NCBI GenBank assembly: GCA_945889625.1
Contig: CAMDCE010000011.1
Coordinates: 1-64,000 of the forward strand
DNA from: Asaia bogorensis
GTDB taxonomy: Bacteria > Pseudomonadota > Alphaproteobacteria > Reyranellales > Reyranellaceae
Reading direction: 5' to 3'
Length of the DNA stretch: 64,000 nt
The translations under genes were made by a program, and so were the position numbers. Below the pieces are notes generated by a model. It made no database searches. It was not told the origin of the DNA and was given only the letters and a program-made list of their open reading frames with translations. Below are positions 25,428 through 34,298 of the stretch, piece after piece. The stretch's first letter is position 1. The number at the start of each line of letters is the position of its first letter.

Positions 25428-26383
25428 ATCTTGATGTTGCCCCGGATGATGATGTCACCGAACGTCTTGCTCTCGACGGCGATGCGGGCGCGGAAGTCGG
25501 CCGGGTTGAGGTAGGTCACGCGCGAGCCGCCGAGATGGAGCTTCTCGATCACCGCCGGCGACCGCAGCGCCTCGGCAATCGCCTGGTCGAGCCTTGTGAC
25601 GATCGCCGGCGGCGTGCCGGCGGGCGCCTGGATGCCGAACCACGAATCGCCGCCGTCCTTGCCATAGCCTGTCTCGCGCAGCGTCGGGATGTCGGGAAAG
25701 TCGGGGTGGCGCACGTCGGCCAGCATGGCAAGGCCAATCAGCTTGCCGGCCTTGACGTGCGGCAGGCAGGTCTGGTCGAACTGCGCCTGGACCTCGTCGG
25801 CCAGCAGGGCATTGGTAGCCGGCGCGCTGCCGCGGTAGGGCACGTGGGTCATCTTGATGCCGGCTTCGAGACTCAGCATCTCGCCGAACAGGTGGGTGAT
25901 GGTGGCAAGGCCCGATGAGGCGACGTTGATCTTGCCCGGGTTGGCCTTGGCGTAGGCCACGAACTCCGCCACGGTCCGGGCCGGCACGGAAGGATTGATG
26001 GCGAAGACGCCCCACGACGTGCACATGCGCGACACCGGGATGAAGTCCTTCTCCGGTTCGAATGGGATCGCCTGCAGGTGACGGGTGATGCAGACCATGG
26101 CGGTCGTCGTGGTGAGGAAGGTGTGATTGTCGACTGGCTGGTTCTTGACGAACTCCGCGCCGATCATGCCCGAGGCGCCGGCCTTGTTGTCGAAGACCAT
26201 GGGCTGGCCGAGGCTCCGCGACGCGAACTCCAGGACGATTCGGGTCGAGACGTCGGACGGGCCGCCGGGCGGGTAGGGGATCACCATGCGAATCGGTTTG
26301 CTGGGCCAGGCCTGCGCCGTTGCCGGGGCGGCGGGCATGGCGAGTGTGGCCAAAGCCGAGGCAGCAAAAGCGCGGCGACGCAT
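25424..26383 (-). CDS. Bug-family (TctC) tricarboxylate binding protein
   Basis: A 319-residue periplasmic binding protein with a signal peptide to about residue 24 and the Bug-family hallmarks: WPSKPIRMVIPYPPGGPSDVSTR, DNKAGASGMIGAEFV, HVPYRGSAPATNALLADEV and PDFPDIPTLRETGYG. These bind carboxylates such as citrate or glutamate without charge-charge contacts, using two water molecules. No TctA or TctB membrane gene is near, so it is an orphan, as is common where such genes have multiplied. It is convergent with the MFS gene, overlapping by four bases. Confidence 0.9.
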   Translation of the reverse strand: MRRRAFAASALATLAMPAAPATAQAWPSKPIRMVIPYPPGGPSDVSTRIVLEFASRSLGQPMVFDNKAGASGMIGAEFVKNQPVDNHTFLTTTTAMVCITRHLQAIPFEPEKDFIPVSRMCTSWGVFAINPSVPARTVAEFVAYAKANPGKINVASSGLATITHLFGEMLSLEAGIKMTHVPYRGSAPATNALLADEVQAQFDQTCLPHVKAGKLIGLAMLADVRHPDFPDIPTLRETGYGKDGGDSWFGIQAPAGTPPAIVTRLDQAIAEALRSPAVIEKLHLGGSRVTYLNPADFRARIAVESKTFGDIIIRGNIKI

Positions 26384-26460
26384 GAATTCCTCCCGATCTT
26401 CGTTGCGCCGAGCTTTTCATGCGTCGCCAGCCGATGCCAGCGCCGTGTTAGGCTGATCGC

Positions 26461-26883
26461 ATGCGGCGGTTCGACGATATTCGCGTGGCGGCTCTGTTCA
26501 GGGCGTACCCGGCTGGCGTCCGCGCCAGGCTAATAGCATTGCGCGAGCTGGTGTTCGACGTCGCGGCCAGGACCGAGGGCGTCGGCCGCCTGACGGAGAC
26601 CCTGAAATGGGGCCAGCCGAGCTATCTCACGGCCGAGACCGGCAGCGGCACCACGGTGCGCATCGACCGTCTGAAGGACCGCGACGGCTATGCGGTCTAT
26701 TTCCACTGCCAGAGCGGCCTGGTCGATTCCTTCCGCACGATCTATCCCGACACGTTCAGCTACGAAGGCAAGCGCGCCATCGTGTTCGACGCGCGCGAGC
26801 GAGTGCCGGCACGAGCGCTCGGCCACTGCATCGGGTTGGCGCTCAGCCACCATCTGCGCAAGAAATCAAAACGGGGAGGATGA
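26461..26883 (+). CDS. DUF1801-type small protein
   Basis: A 140-residue cytosolic protein with the fold-signature of the DUF1801/YdhG group: LTETLKWGQPSYL near the middle, YAVYFHCQSGLVDSF and a basic C terminus. Family members are small alpha/beta proteins without established function. Its start ATG at 26461 has no strong ribosome site, and translation of the next gene begins two bases past its stop, so they are likely one unit. Confidence 0.75.
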   Translation: MRRFDDIRVAALFRAYPAGVRARLIALRELVFDVAARTEGVGRLTETLKWGQPSYLTAETGSGTTVRIDRLKDRDGYAVYFHCQSGLVDSFRTIYPDTFSYEGKRAIVFDARERVPARALGHCIGLALSHHLRKKSKRGG

Positions 26884-26884
26884 G

Positions 26885-27700
26885 ATGTCCGGACGTCTCA
26901 AGGACAAGGTGGCGATCGTGGTCGGCGCGGGATCGAGCGGGCCGGGCTGGGGCAACGGCAAGTGCACGGCCGTCACCTTTGCCCGCCAGGGCGCCAAGGT
27001 GTTCTGCGTCGACCGCAAGCGTGCCGCGGCCGAGGAGACGGTCGGGCTGATCGACAAGGAGGCGGGCGCTGCTGTGGCCTTCGAAGCGGACTCCTCGAAG
27101 AACGCCGATGTGAAGGCGATGGTCGATGCCTGCATGGAAAAGTGGGGCCGGGTCGACATCCTCGACAACAATGTCGGTATCGGCTCGACCGGGGGGCCGG
27201 TCGAGTTGAGCGAAGATGAATGGCACAAGGTGTTCGACGTCAATGTGAAGAGCTTTTTCCTCACGGCCAAGCACGTCATTCCGATCATGGAAAAGCAGGG
27301 CAAGGGCTCGATCGTCAACGTGAGCTCGATCGCCTCGATCCGCAGCCCCAAGGGCATTTCCTATCTCGCCTACAACGCGAGCAAGGGCGCGGTGAACGCG
27401 CTGACGCTCGCCATCGCCTCGCAGTACGCCGAGAAGGGCATCCGCTGCAACGCCATCCTGCCCGGCTTGATGCACACGCCGATGATCGATTTCCTGGCCG
27501 AGCAGTACGCCAAAGGCGAGAAGGACCACAATCAGGCCTACGACAAGATGATCGCGCTCCGCGATCGCGCCTCGCCCACCGGCAAGATGGGCACCGGCTG
27601 GGATACGGCCAATGCCGCCCTTTTCCTGGCGTCGGACGAGGCGGCCTATGTCAACGGCCACCTGCTGGTGGTGGACGGCGGCATCACGGTGCGAGCCTAG
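26885..27700 (+). CDS. Short-chain dehydrogenase/reductase
   Basis: A 271-residue classical SDR. The nucleotide motif is atypical: VVGAGSSGPGWGNG with an inserted Gly-Pro-Gly-Trp before GNGKC, so the usual TGxxxGxG is replaced. NNVGIGSTGG stands in for NNAG, and VNVSSIAS with YLAYNASKG carries the Ser and Tyr-Lys. The VDRK after the second strand suggests NADP or NAD mixed use. GGGGAGGATGAG precedes the ATG. Directly follows the DUF1801 gene. The variant motif is shared by a recognisable SDR subgroup that I cannot name to a substrate. Confidence 0.87.
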   Translation: MSGRLKDKVAIVVGAGSSGPGWGNGKCTAVTFARQGAKVFCVDRKRAAAEETVGLIDKEAGAAVAFEADSSKNADVKAMVDACMEKWGRVDILDNNVGIGSTGGPVELSEDEWHKVFDVNVKSFFLTAKHVIPIMEKQGKGSIVNVSSIASIRSPKGISYLAYNASKGAVNALTLAIASQYAEKGIRCNAILPGLMHTPMIDFLAEQYAKGEKDHNQAYDKMIALRDRASPTGKMGTGWDTANAALFLASDEAAYVNGHLLVVDGGITVRA

Positions 27701-27802
27701 GGTGGCCTGAGTGCGGCCGCACACAAGAGTGTCGGCCAACATTCGGCTATGATCCCGACCGCGCTACCGCTTCCCAACTCTCGTCGCAAAGGTCAGCACA
27801 CC

Positions 27803-28723
27803 ATGAAGGCTGCTTTCATCCAGCAATTCGGCGGGCCGGAGGTCTTGAAGTACGGCGATCTTCCTGATCCGTCGGCCAGGCCGGGCCAGATCGTCGTCGA
27901 TACCTTTGCCGCAAGCGTTAACGGCGCCGACTGGAAGGTGTGCGCCGGCGAATACGCCCAGGCGACCTTCCCGGTGATCCTGGGGCGCGATTTCTCCGGT
28001 GTGGTGAGCGCCGTCAGCGCCGGCGTCGGGGATCTGCGGATCGGCGATGAGGTGTTCGGCGTGCTGGAGGCGGGCCGCGATGGCACCTATTGCGAGAAGA
28101 TCGCCATCGGCGCCGCCATTGTCGCAAAAAAGCCGGCCACGCTTTCGCATGTCGACGCGACGGCGCTGGCGCTCACCGGTCTCACGGCGATCCGTTCGAT
28201 CGAGGATTCGCTGAAGCTGAAATCCGGCGAGACGATCCTGATCCAGGGTGGCGCCGGCGGTGTAGCAGCCTTTGCCATCCAGCTTGCCAAGCATATCGGC
28301 GCCCGCGTCATCACCACTGCCAGCGCGGCCAATCACGGCTACCTGCGCGAGCTGGGCGCCGATCAGGTCATCGACTACAACGCGGCCGACTTCAGGAAGG
28401 TCGTGAGCAACTGCGATGCGGTGTTCGACACCGTCGGGGGCGATGTCGCGATGCAGTCTTTCGCGGTTCTCAAGCCGGGCGGCCGGGCGGCCTTCATCGC
28501 TTCCGGCGCGCAGGCGCCGAAGCCTGATCGCAGCGACGTCACTTCCCTGCGGCCGGCGGTCGGCCGCGCCAGGGCGCCCCTTGAGCGCATTGTCGAGCTC
28601 CATCGGGCAGGCGCCGTCCGCCCACCGCCTGTCAGGCTGTTCAGCCTGGCCAACGCCGTGGAAGCCGTCGGCATCAGCAAGGCGCGCCATCTCAAGGGCA
28701 AGCTGGTGTTCAAGCTGCGGTGA
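27803..28723 (+). CDS. NADPH-dependent quinone oxidoreductase-like (MDR family)
   Basis: A 306-residue zinc-free medium-chain oxidoreductase. The N-terminal MKAAFIQQFGGPEVLKYGDLP, the active-site-like GRDFSGVVSAVSAGVGDLRIGDEVFG, and ILIQGGAGGVAAFAIQLAKHIGA for NADPH binding are typical of quinone oxidoreductases and enoyl reductases; no structural zinc cysteines are visible. Start chosen at MKAAFIQ; the earlier in-frame ATG at 27749 adds a non-homologous tail. It stands alone between the SDR and a convergent AbrB-family gene. Confidence 0.88.
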   Translation: MKAAFIQQFGGPEVLKYGDLPDPSARPGQIVVDTFAASVNGADWKVCAGEYAQATFPVILGRDFSGVVSAVSAGVGDLRIGDEVFGVLEAGRDGTYCEKIAIGAAIVAKKPATLSHVDATALALTGLTAIRSIEDSLKLKSGETILIQGGAGGVAAFAIQLAKHIGARVITTASAANHGYLRELGADQVIDYNAADFRKVVSNCDAVFDTVGGDVAMQSFAVLKPGGRAAFIASGAQAPKPDRSDVTSLRPAVGRARAPLERIVELHRAGAVRPPPVRLFSLANAVEAVGISKARHLKGKLVFKLR

Positions 28724-28756
28724 ACCGCGGCCCGCCGAGCCGGCCGGCAACGGGCG

Positions 28757-29863
28757 CTAGTCGGAGCTGGCCTTGGCGCTGTCGTGCCTGAGCCAGAAGC
28801 GGAACACCAAGGGGCTGGCAAGCAGGATCAGGAACAGCCGGAAGAGATGGTGGGTGGCCACCATGGCGATCTCGATGCCGAGCGCCAGGCCGATCAGGCT
28901 CATCTCGGCGAAGCCGCCCGGCGCGTAGCTCAGCACCGTGGCGTCGAGGTTGAGGCCGGTGACCGCCACCGAGACCTTGGCGAAGATCACCGCACACAGG
29001 ATCATGATGAACGCCGCGCCGATCGAGGCCGCCATTTCCTTGTGCAGTCTGTCGATGGCCGCGCCCACAAAGCGGCAGCCGATGCCGGCGCCGACCACGA
29101 CCTGCGCCGCTGCCACCAGTTCGCCCGGCGGCCTGGAATCGGTGACGCCGGAGAGATGGGCGATGGCGCTCAGGATCATCGGGCCCATCATGAAGCTCGC
29201 GGGCAGGCGCAGGGCGCGCGCGACCGCGGCGCCCACGATGCCGCAGGCGATCAGGATTCCGTAGTCCCGCCAGTCGTTGCCGGTCGGTCCTTGCGTCATG
29301 GTGAGCACGCTGGTCTGCGCGCCGTTCACCAGCCGGTACCAGATCGGAATGGTCATGACGACGGTGAGGATGCGCAGCGCATGGGCCAGCGCGATCGCGC
29401 GCTCCTGACCGCCCATGGCGCCGCCCAGGATGGTCATGTCGTTCAGTCCGCCCGGCATGGCGGCGAAGTAGCAGGTCGGTTTGTTCCAGTCGGTGAAGCG
29501 GCGGAGCCACAGGTAGCAGAGGCCAGCGCCGCAGAGAGTCATGATCGAAACGAAGCCGAGGCTGATCGCCCATTGGCCCAGCCGCTGCACCAGGTCGGCC
29601 GAGAAGCCCGAGCCCAGCAGCACGCCCAGGATGATGATCATGCCCTGGCGCAGCTGGACCCGCATGCCGACGCGCAAGCCGGCGAAGGCCGCCACGGTCG
29701 AAAACATGCAGGAGCCCAGCATCCAGGCCAGCGGCATCTTGAGCCAGTCGAAGACGAAACCGCCGACGCCGCCGATCGCGATCACCAGCAGGATCGGCCC
29801 GACTCCCTCGTGGCCGATGACGTTCTTGCGCTCGGGCTTGAACGGGATTTCCTTTTCACTCAA
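28757..29863 (-). CDS. AbrB-family membrane transporter (PF05145)
   Basis: An integral membrane protein of about 368 residues with ten or so hydrophobic segments in two AbrB-type halves; hallmarks are PLAWMLGSC near the start, YFAAMPGGLNDMTILG and SYAPGGFAEMSLIG near the end. The family was once annotated as ammonia monooxygenase but are transporters of unknown substrate. The start is unsure: I take the TTG at 29863 (LSEKEIPFKPERKN), because the longer ATG reading from 29923 is encoded by a repeat-like stretch (29877-29990) rather than by conserved sequence. No strong ribosome site separates the options. Confidence 0.75.
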   Translation of the reverse strand: MSEKEIPFKPERKNVIGHEGVGPILLVIAIGGVGGFVFDWLKMPLAWMLGSCMFSTVAAFAGLRVGMRVQLRQGMIIILGVLLGSGFSADLVQRLGQWAISLGFVSIMTLCGAGLCYLWLRRFTDWNKPTCYFAAMPGGLNDMTILGGAMGGQERAIALAHALRILTVVMTIPIWYRLVNGAQTSVLTMTQGPTGNDWRDYGILIACGIVGAAVARALRLPASFMMGPMILSAIAHLSGVTDSRPPGELVAAAQVVVGAGIGCRFVGAAIDRLHKEMAASIGAAFIMILCAVIFAKVSVAVTGLNLDATVLSYAPGGFAEMSLIGLALGIEIAMVATHHLFRLFLILLASPLVFRFWLRHDSAKASSD

Positions 29864-29876
29864 GGCGGGAACCGAC

Positions 29877-29990
29877 GCGAAGCGTCGCCCCGAGCGAAGC
29901 CGAGGGGTCTCGTCTTGGGGCAAGGACGGGGTGATGGAAAGGGGGGGGCCTCCGCTCCGCGCTTCGCGCTCCGGTCGGGATGACGGAAGG
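29877..29990. repeat. Dispersed GC-rich repeat stretch
   Basis: A stretch holding GCGAAGCGTCGCCCCGAGCG, its GAAGCCGAGGGGTCT continuation, a G8 run and a GCTCCGCGCTTCGCGCTCCG palindrome. It resembles the short dispersed repeats common in these genomes rather than coding or promoter DNA, and it separates the NAD kinase and AbrB genes, which share a strand. Arms such as CGAAGC/GCTTCG recur at both ends. Confidence 0.5.
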
Positions 29991-29993
29991 GCG

Positions 29994-30773
29994 TCAAGGC
30001 GCGAACTGCTCCTTGAGGATGCGTTCTTCCAGGTCGTGCTCGGGATCGAACAGCAGGGTCAGCGCGATGTCGGTGGCCTCGGTCACGGTCACCTTGGCGA
30101 CGTTGGCGATCTCCACCGAGTCGGCGGCTGCCGCGACCGGGCGCTTGCGCGGATCGAGCACGGTGAACTCGACCGAGGAATGGCGCGGCAGCAGCGCCCC
30201 GCGCCAGCGTCGCGGCCGGAAGGCGTTGATCGGCGTCAGCGCCAGGAGGCCCGCGGTGAGCGGGATGATCGGGCCGTGAGCGGAGAGGTTGTAGGCCGTC
30301 GAGCCGGCCGGCGTTGCCACCAGCACGCCGTCGCAATGGAGCTCGGGCAGGCGCCGATGGCCATCGACCGAGACGGCAATGCGCGCAGTCTGTCGGCTCG
30401 ACCGCAGCAGCGAGACCTCGTTGATCGCCGTGACTTCGTGGCGCTTGCCACGCGTGGTGGTCGCGATCATGCGCAGCGGCGTGAGCACCACCATGCGCGC
30501 CTTCTTCAGCCGCGCCGGCAGGCCGTTCGCGCGATACTGGTTCAGCAGGAAGCCGACGGTGCCGAGGTTCATGCCGAAGATCGGTGTCTCGCGCCGCATG
30601 TTGCGGTGCAGGGTCTGCAGCATCAGCCCGTCGCCGCCCAGCGCCACGATGATGTCGGCCTGGGCCGGCGGCACGGCGCCGTAGCGGCGCTCGAGCGCGG
30701 TCCGTGCGGCGCGCGCCGCTGGCGAGGCGGCGGCGACGAAGGCGAGGCGCGGAGTCGAGGAGGAAGCGGCCAT
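29994..30773 (-). CDS. nadK: NAD kinase
   Basis: A 259-residue NAD kinase. The catalytic and triphosphate-binding motif is [13 protein letters not shown] with GGDG at 46-49, followed by [12 protein letters not shown] (substrate pocket), [21 protein letters not shown] and ALTPINAF, all canonical. It phosphorylates NAD to NADP in the cytosol. Length and motif order are normal for the alphaproteobacterial form. Upstream lies the divergent dioxygenase gene; the start ATG has CCCAATG upstream with only weak ribosome-site similarity. Confidence 0.95.
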   Translation of the reverse strand: MAASSSTPRLAFVAAASPAARAARTALERRYGAVPPAQADIIVALGGDGLMLQTLHRNMRRETPIFGMNLGTVGFLLNQYRANGLPARLKKARMVVLTPLRMIATTTRGKRHEVTAINEVSLLRSSRQTARIAVSVDGHRRLPELHCDGVLVATPAGSTAYNLSAHGPIIPLTAGLLALTPINAFRPRRWRGALLPRHSSVEFTVLDPRKRPVAAAADSVEIANVAKVTVTEATDIALTLLFDPEHDLEERILKEQFAP

Positions 30774-30873
30774 TGGGGGATCTGCGATGCGTTCAGTGCA
30801 AGAATCGTACTATAGCCGTCATGGGCCCGGTTGCGGTAAAATCACCCCCAACAAAGTCGCGAGGAGGAACAGC

Positions 30874-31749
30874 ATGGAACTGGTGCCGCTGGGCCCAGGG
30901 TTCGGAGTCGAGGTCAAGGGTCTGAGCATGCTCGACGTTGCAACCGACGCCGAGGCCTACAAGGCCGTGCGTGCAGCCTTCGAGGAGCATTCCCTGCTGG
31001 TGTTTCGCGACCAGGACATCGCCGATGACGTCCAGGTTGCCTATTCCCGCTCGTTCGGGCCGCTCGAGCTCACCAAGGTCTCGTCGATCGGCCAGAACAC
31101 CTTCTATTCGCGCCTCACCAACAACGTGAAGGGCAAGATCGTACCGCCCGACCACCGCCAGATCCTGGTCGCCAAGGCCAACGCGCTTTGGCACACCGAC
31201 TCCTCGTTCAAGAAGACGCCGGCACTGGCCTCGGTGCTGACCGCGCGCGTGCTGCCCGACGCCGGTGGCGAGACCGAGTTCACCTCGACGCGGCTTGCCT
31301 GGGAGCGCCTGCCCGCCGACCTGCAGGCCCGCCTGAAGGACGCCGTGGCGACCCACTCCTACGCCAACAGCCGCGACCAGATTCATCCCGACCTGGCGAC
31401 CGAAATGGAGCGCAAGGCGCTGCCGCCTGTGCGCTGGCGGCTGAATTGGCGCAACCCGAGCAACGACCGCCGCGCGCTCTATGTCGCGAGCCATGCCTAT
31501 GCGATCGAAGGCATGGACGACCGCGATGCCCGCCAGTTGCTGGCGCAATTGCTCGACGAGGCGACACGGCGGGAGTTCGTCTACAGCCACCAGTGGCGGC
31601 AGGGCGACGCGGTGATGTGGGACAATCGCGCCATGCTGCATCGCGGCCGGCCGTGGCCCTATGAACTCGAGCGCACGATGACGCGCACCACCATCTCGGC
31701 GACCGACGCCGACGGCCTCAACGAAGTTAAGCCCTCCGTTTTGCACTAG
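30874..31749 (+). CDS. TauD/TfdA-family dioxygenase
   Basis: A 291-residue Fe(II)/2-oxoglutarate dioxygenase. Iron ligands are His107 and Asp109 in LWHTDSSFK and the distal His256 in MLHRGRPWPYE, with the 2-oxoglutarate-binding arginine in ERTMTRTT. Members attack taurine, 2,4-D, alkylsulfates or similar small acids; the substrate cannot be chosen here. A strong GAGGAGG precedes the selected ATG by seven bases. The in-frame ATG 87 bases upstream lacks homology. A small exported-protein gene follows 17 bases later. Confidence 0.9.
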   Translation: MELVPLGPGFGVEVKGLSMLDVATDAEAYKAVRAAFEEHSLLVFRDQDIADDVQVAYSRSFGPLELTKVSSIGQNTFYSRLTNNVKGKIVPPDHRQILVAKANALWHTDSSFKKTPALASVLTARVLPDAGGETEFTSTRLAWERLPADLQARLKDAVATHSYANSRDQIHPDLATEMERKALPPVRWRLNWRNPSNDRRALYVASHAYAIEGMDDRDARQLLAQLLDEATRREFVYSHQWRQGDAVMWDNRAMLHRGRPWPYELERTMTRTTISATDADGLNEVKPSVLH

Positions 31750-31766
31750 AAGGGTTCGAGATCCTC

Positions 31767-32018
31767 ATGCGCCTTGTCGCCTTCCTCGCTACGCTCGTCG
31801 TCCTGCCGACTTTCGCCATGGCCCAGATGCCGACCAGCGCGGCTCCGCCGACACCTGCGCCGGCCGCCAGCGGCGTCGGCGCCACGGAGAAAGCCAATCG
31901 CGGCGTGAACAAGTATCAGAGCGCGGGCGGCGGCGGAGGAGGATCGAAGTCGGCGGCCAGCAAGCTCGAGAGCAAAGGCGCCACCGGCAACTCGCGCACC
32001 GCCCCGGTCGACAAGTAG
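31767..32018 (+). CDS. Small exported Gly/Ala/Ser-rich protein
   Basis: An 83-residue protein: signal peptide (LVAFLATLVVLPTFAMAQ, cut near residue 20), then a low-complexity mature part with Pro/Ala, a six-glycine run and a Lys/Ser-rich tail (SKSAASKLESKG). No fold can be inferred and it is probably disordered in the periplasm. It follows the dioxygenase with a 17-base gap and may be co-transcribed. Codon use resembles its neighbours, which supports it being real, but no family is recognised. Confidence 0.6.
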   Translation: MRLVAFLATLVVLPTFAMAQMPTSAAPPTPAPAASGVGATEKANRGVNKYQSAGGGGGGSKSAASKLESKGATGNSRTAPVDK

Positions 32019-32169
32019 GGCCCAGGGTCTGTTTGCACGCCCGCACCGCCGAGTAGATTCAAATCAAATCAACGCGTCAGGTCCAATTGAGTCCTGAACT
32101 TGACGGATCGGCGTCGACGCGATCGACGGTTTCGTCGTCCATGCCGCGACCATAGCACTGCGGCCGCGG

Positions 32170-33978
32170 CTATTCCGCCGCGGCGAGGCGCTGGTTCTGG
32201 GCGGCGGCAACCTTGGCCCGGGCGAGATCCTCGCCGCGCGTCTTGGTGACGGCGGCGGCGCCGCCGGCTGTGGCAGCGAACAGCGAGAGCTTGTCCATGT
32301 CCTCGTCGACGACCGGCGTAAGCGCGAGGTCCATGTATTCGTGGCGCTTGGGGTCGAACTTGACCTTCTGGCCGATGCGCCAGCCCTGCCATGCCAGCCG
32401 GCCGTAGATCTTCAGCTTGCGAAAGATCTCGACCGCAATCTTGAGGTGAAACAGGCCGATCGGCTCGATCGGCATGCCGTAGCGCCGGTCGCGGCGGTAT
32501 TTCAGCCGCACGACGCCGCCTTCCAGCGGATGGACGCCTTCGGCTTCGACCATGGTCTTGAACATGGTCATGAAGTGGGCCGGCTCGGCCGGATTGCGGC
32601 CGCGAATGGCGCCATGACGGCGCGCCACCGTCTCAATGTGCTCGGGCGTATAGTAGGTCCGCCAACAGTCGCGATAGGTCTGCTCATATTCGGCATCGCT
32701 CATCTTCGGATGATGAACGACGCGATGGTGCAGGTCGTACTTGTTGAGGTCGGGGTCCATCCAGGCGCCCTGCTTCCACATCGTCTGATGGTCCTCGGAG
32801 CCGGGCAGCGGCGTCAGCATGAACAATTCGAGGATGTCGAGCGGCAGCTCCTTCTTGATGATCTCCATGTCGCGCAGGATCGACTCGCGCGTGTCGCCGG
32901 GGAAACCCAGGATGTAGCCCGCCCAGGTCGAGGCGCCGCTGGTGTGCCAGGCCTGCAGCATCTTGCGATATTCGGTGATCTTGTTCTGGCGCTTCTTGGC
33001 GGCCAGCAGGTTGTCGGGGTTGACGTTCTCGAGCCCGATGAACACCCGGTAGACGCCGGCCCAGCGCGCCTTGGCGATGAAGTTCGGGATGCGGTGGCAC
33101 TGCGTGTCGACCTGGATGATCAGCGACACCGCGATGCCTTCGTTCTCCTTGAGCTCGATCAGCCGGTCGAAGAAATCTTCCCAATGCTTGTTGCGGGCCA
33201 TGTTGTCGTCGGTGATGAAGAACGACGTGATGCCCTGGGCGTAGTTGTCGCGAACGATCGCCTCGAGATCGTCGGCGCTGCGGAAGCGGCTCTTGCGGCC
33301 CTGCACGTTGATGATGGTGCAGAACGAGCACTGGAACGGGCAGCCGCGGCCGAGGTCGAAGCTCGAACTCTTGCCCTCGTTGCGCACCAGCGCCGCCGGC
33401 GGCAGGCGGGGCGTCGGCGCGCCCTCGATGCCCGGCAGGTCGTCCATGTAGTTGTAGAGCGGCTTCAGCGTGCCGCTCCAGGCGTTCTGCAGGATCTCGT
33501 CGAGCCGGCCTTCCTCGGCCTCGCCGGCGAAGATCGAGATGCCCATGTCCATGGCGTTCTGGATCTCAGGCGGCACGACCGGCAGCATCGACAGGCAGCC
33601 GGCAGCATGAAAGCCGCCCATCGCCACCGGCAACCCGGCCTTGATGAAGTGACGCGCCAGGTCGACCGCGCGGGGGAACTGGTTGGACTGCACGCCGACG
33701 AGGCAGATCAGCCCGCGGCCGCCGGCCTTCTTGAAATCGGCGATGATGCGGTCCGGCCGGACGCGGGTATTGGTTTCGTCGAACGGCTTGATGACGATGT
33801 CGACATCCGGACCCAGGGTTTGCCGGCGGCGGCAATCCTCGCCCAGGCCATAGAGCGCGGCCAAGGTATTGGACGGAATGTGAGAACGCAGCCACGTGAT
33901 CGGATAGCCGTCGTCGTCATAGTGCGTCGGCTTGACCAATATCAGCTGGAAGGTCGTTTTCTTGGCTGGCCGGCCCAT
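32170..33978 (-). CDS. B12-binding-domain radical SAM protein
   Basis: A 602-residue protein with an N-terminal region resembling the cobalamin-binding fold (about residues 10-150) and a radical SAM core with cluster cysteines Cys213, Cys217 and Cys220 (RGCPFQCSFCTI). Landmarks after it are FFITDDNMARNK and YILGFPGDTRESI. The C-terminal third of about 200 residues is uncharacterised. Such proteins do methyl or rearrangement chemistry on lipids, hopanoids or cofactors. It starts just after a long intergenic gap and no partner gene is adjacent, so its substrate is open. Confidence 0.88.
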   Translation of the reverse strand: MGRPAKKTTFQLILVKPTHYDDDGYPITWLRSHIPSNTLAALYGLGEDCRRRQTLGPDVDIVIKPFDETNTRVRPDRIIADFKKAGGRGLICLVGVQSNQFPRAVDLARHFIKAGLPVAMGGFHAAGCLSMLPVVPPEIQNAMDMGISIFAGEAEEGRLDEILQNAWSGTLKPLYNYMDDLPGIEGAPTPRLPPAALVRNEGKSSSFDLGRGCPFQCSFCTIINVQGRKSRFRSADDLEAIVRDNYAQGITSFFITDDNMARNKHWEDFFDRLIELKENEGIAVSLIIQVDTQCHRIPNFIAKARWAGVYRVFIGLENVNPDNLLAAKKRQNKITEYRKMLQAWHTSGASTWAGYILGFPGDTRESILRDMEIIKKELPLDILELFMLTPLPGSEDHQTMWKQGAWMDPDLNKYDLHHRVVHHPKMSDAEYEQTYRDCWRTYYTPEHIETVARRHGAIRGRNPAEPAHFMTMFKTMVEAEGVHPLEGGVVRLKYRRDRRYGMPIEPIGLFHLKIAVEIFRKLKIYGRLAWQGWRIGQKVKFDPKRHEYMDLALTPVVDEDMDKLSLFAATAGGAAAVTKTRGEDLARAKVAAAQNQRLAAAE

Positions 33979-34298
33979 TGCGGACTTTCCTCAAAACACA
34001 CATCCGCTGGCGGCCCCAGCACAGTGCCGGCCGCTTGACGGTCGCTCCCCAGCCACACTGCTCTGTGAGCCTTGGCAAGGCAAGTCCGACCAAGGGGATA
34101 GGACAATTGCCTAGTGCCGCAGTTCAGTCACTCCCTTTTTAATGCACATTGCCGTCCAGTAAATAGGAATTTGACCCCCGTCTGGCTCGGGGGCGGTATG
34201 AACAGGAGTTCATTGCAGGCCCCGTCGCGACCGGTCACCTTGCCTCTCCCCCAAGAAGACGCCCGCGAAGGCGTTGGGGGGAGGGAAACGAACAAGAC
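33979..34298. other. Intergenic region between divergent genes
   Basis: This 320-base stretch lies between the start of the radical SAM gene and the start of the MFS gene, so both promoters must be here. I see no convincing short gene. Near the right end is a hairpin, 34243-34254 with 34274-34285 (CCTCTCCCCCAA against TTGGGGGGAGGG), related in sequence to the main palindromic repeat. A run of AT-richer DNA at about 34135-34175 is the best promoter candidate, but no definite boxes were recognised. Confidence 0.6.
34243..34285. repeat. Degenerate palindromic repeat unit
   Basis: Arms CCTCTCCCCCAA and TTGGGGGGAGGG flank a 19-base loop that contains its own GCCCGCGAAGGC stem. It is shorter than the full units at 3262-3391 and may be a degenerate relative. 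It ends 13 bases before the GTG of the MFS gene, so it lies in the leader of that message. Confidence 0.6.

Noticed and set aside
32019-32169. Small RNA or terminator between the glycine-rich protein and the radical SAM gene
   Set aside because: I saw no stable hairpin or promoter that could be defended here.
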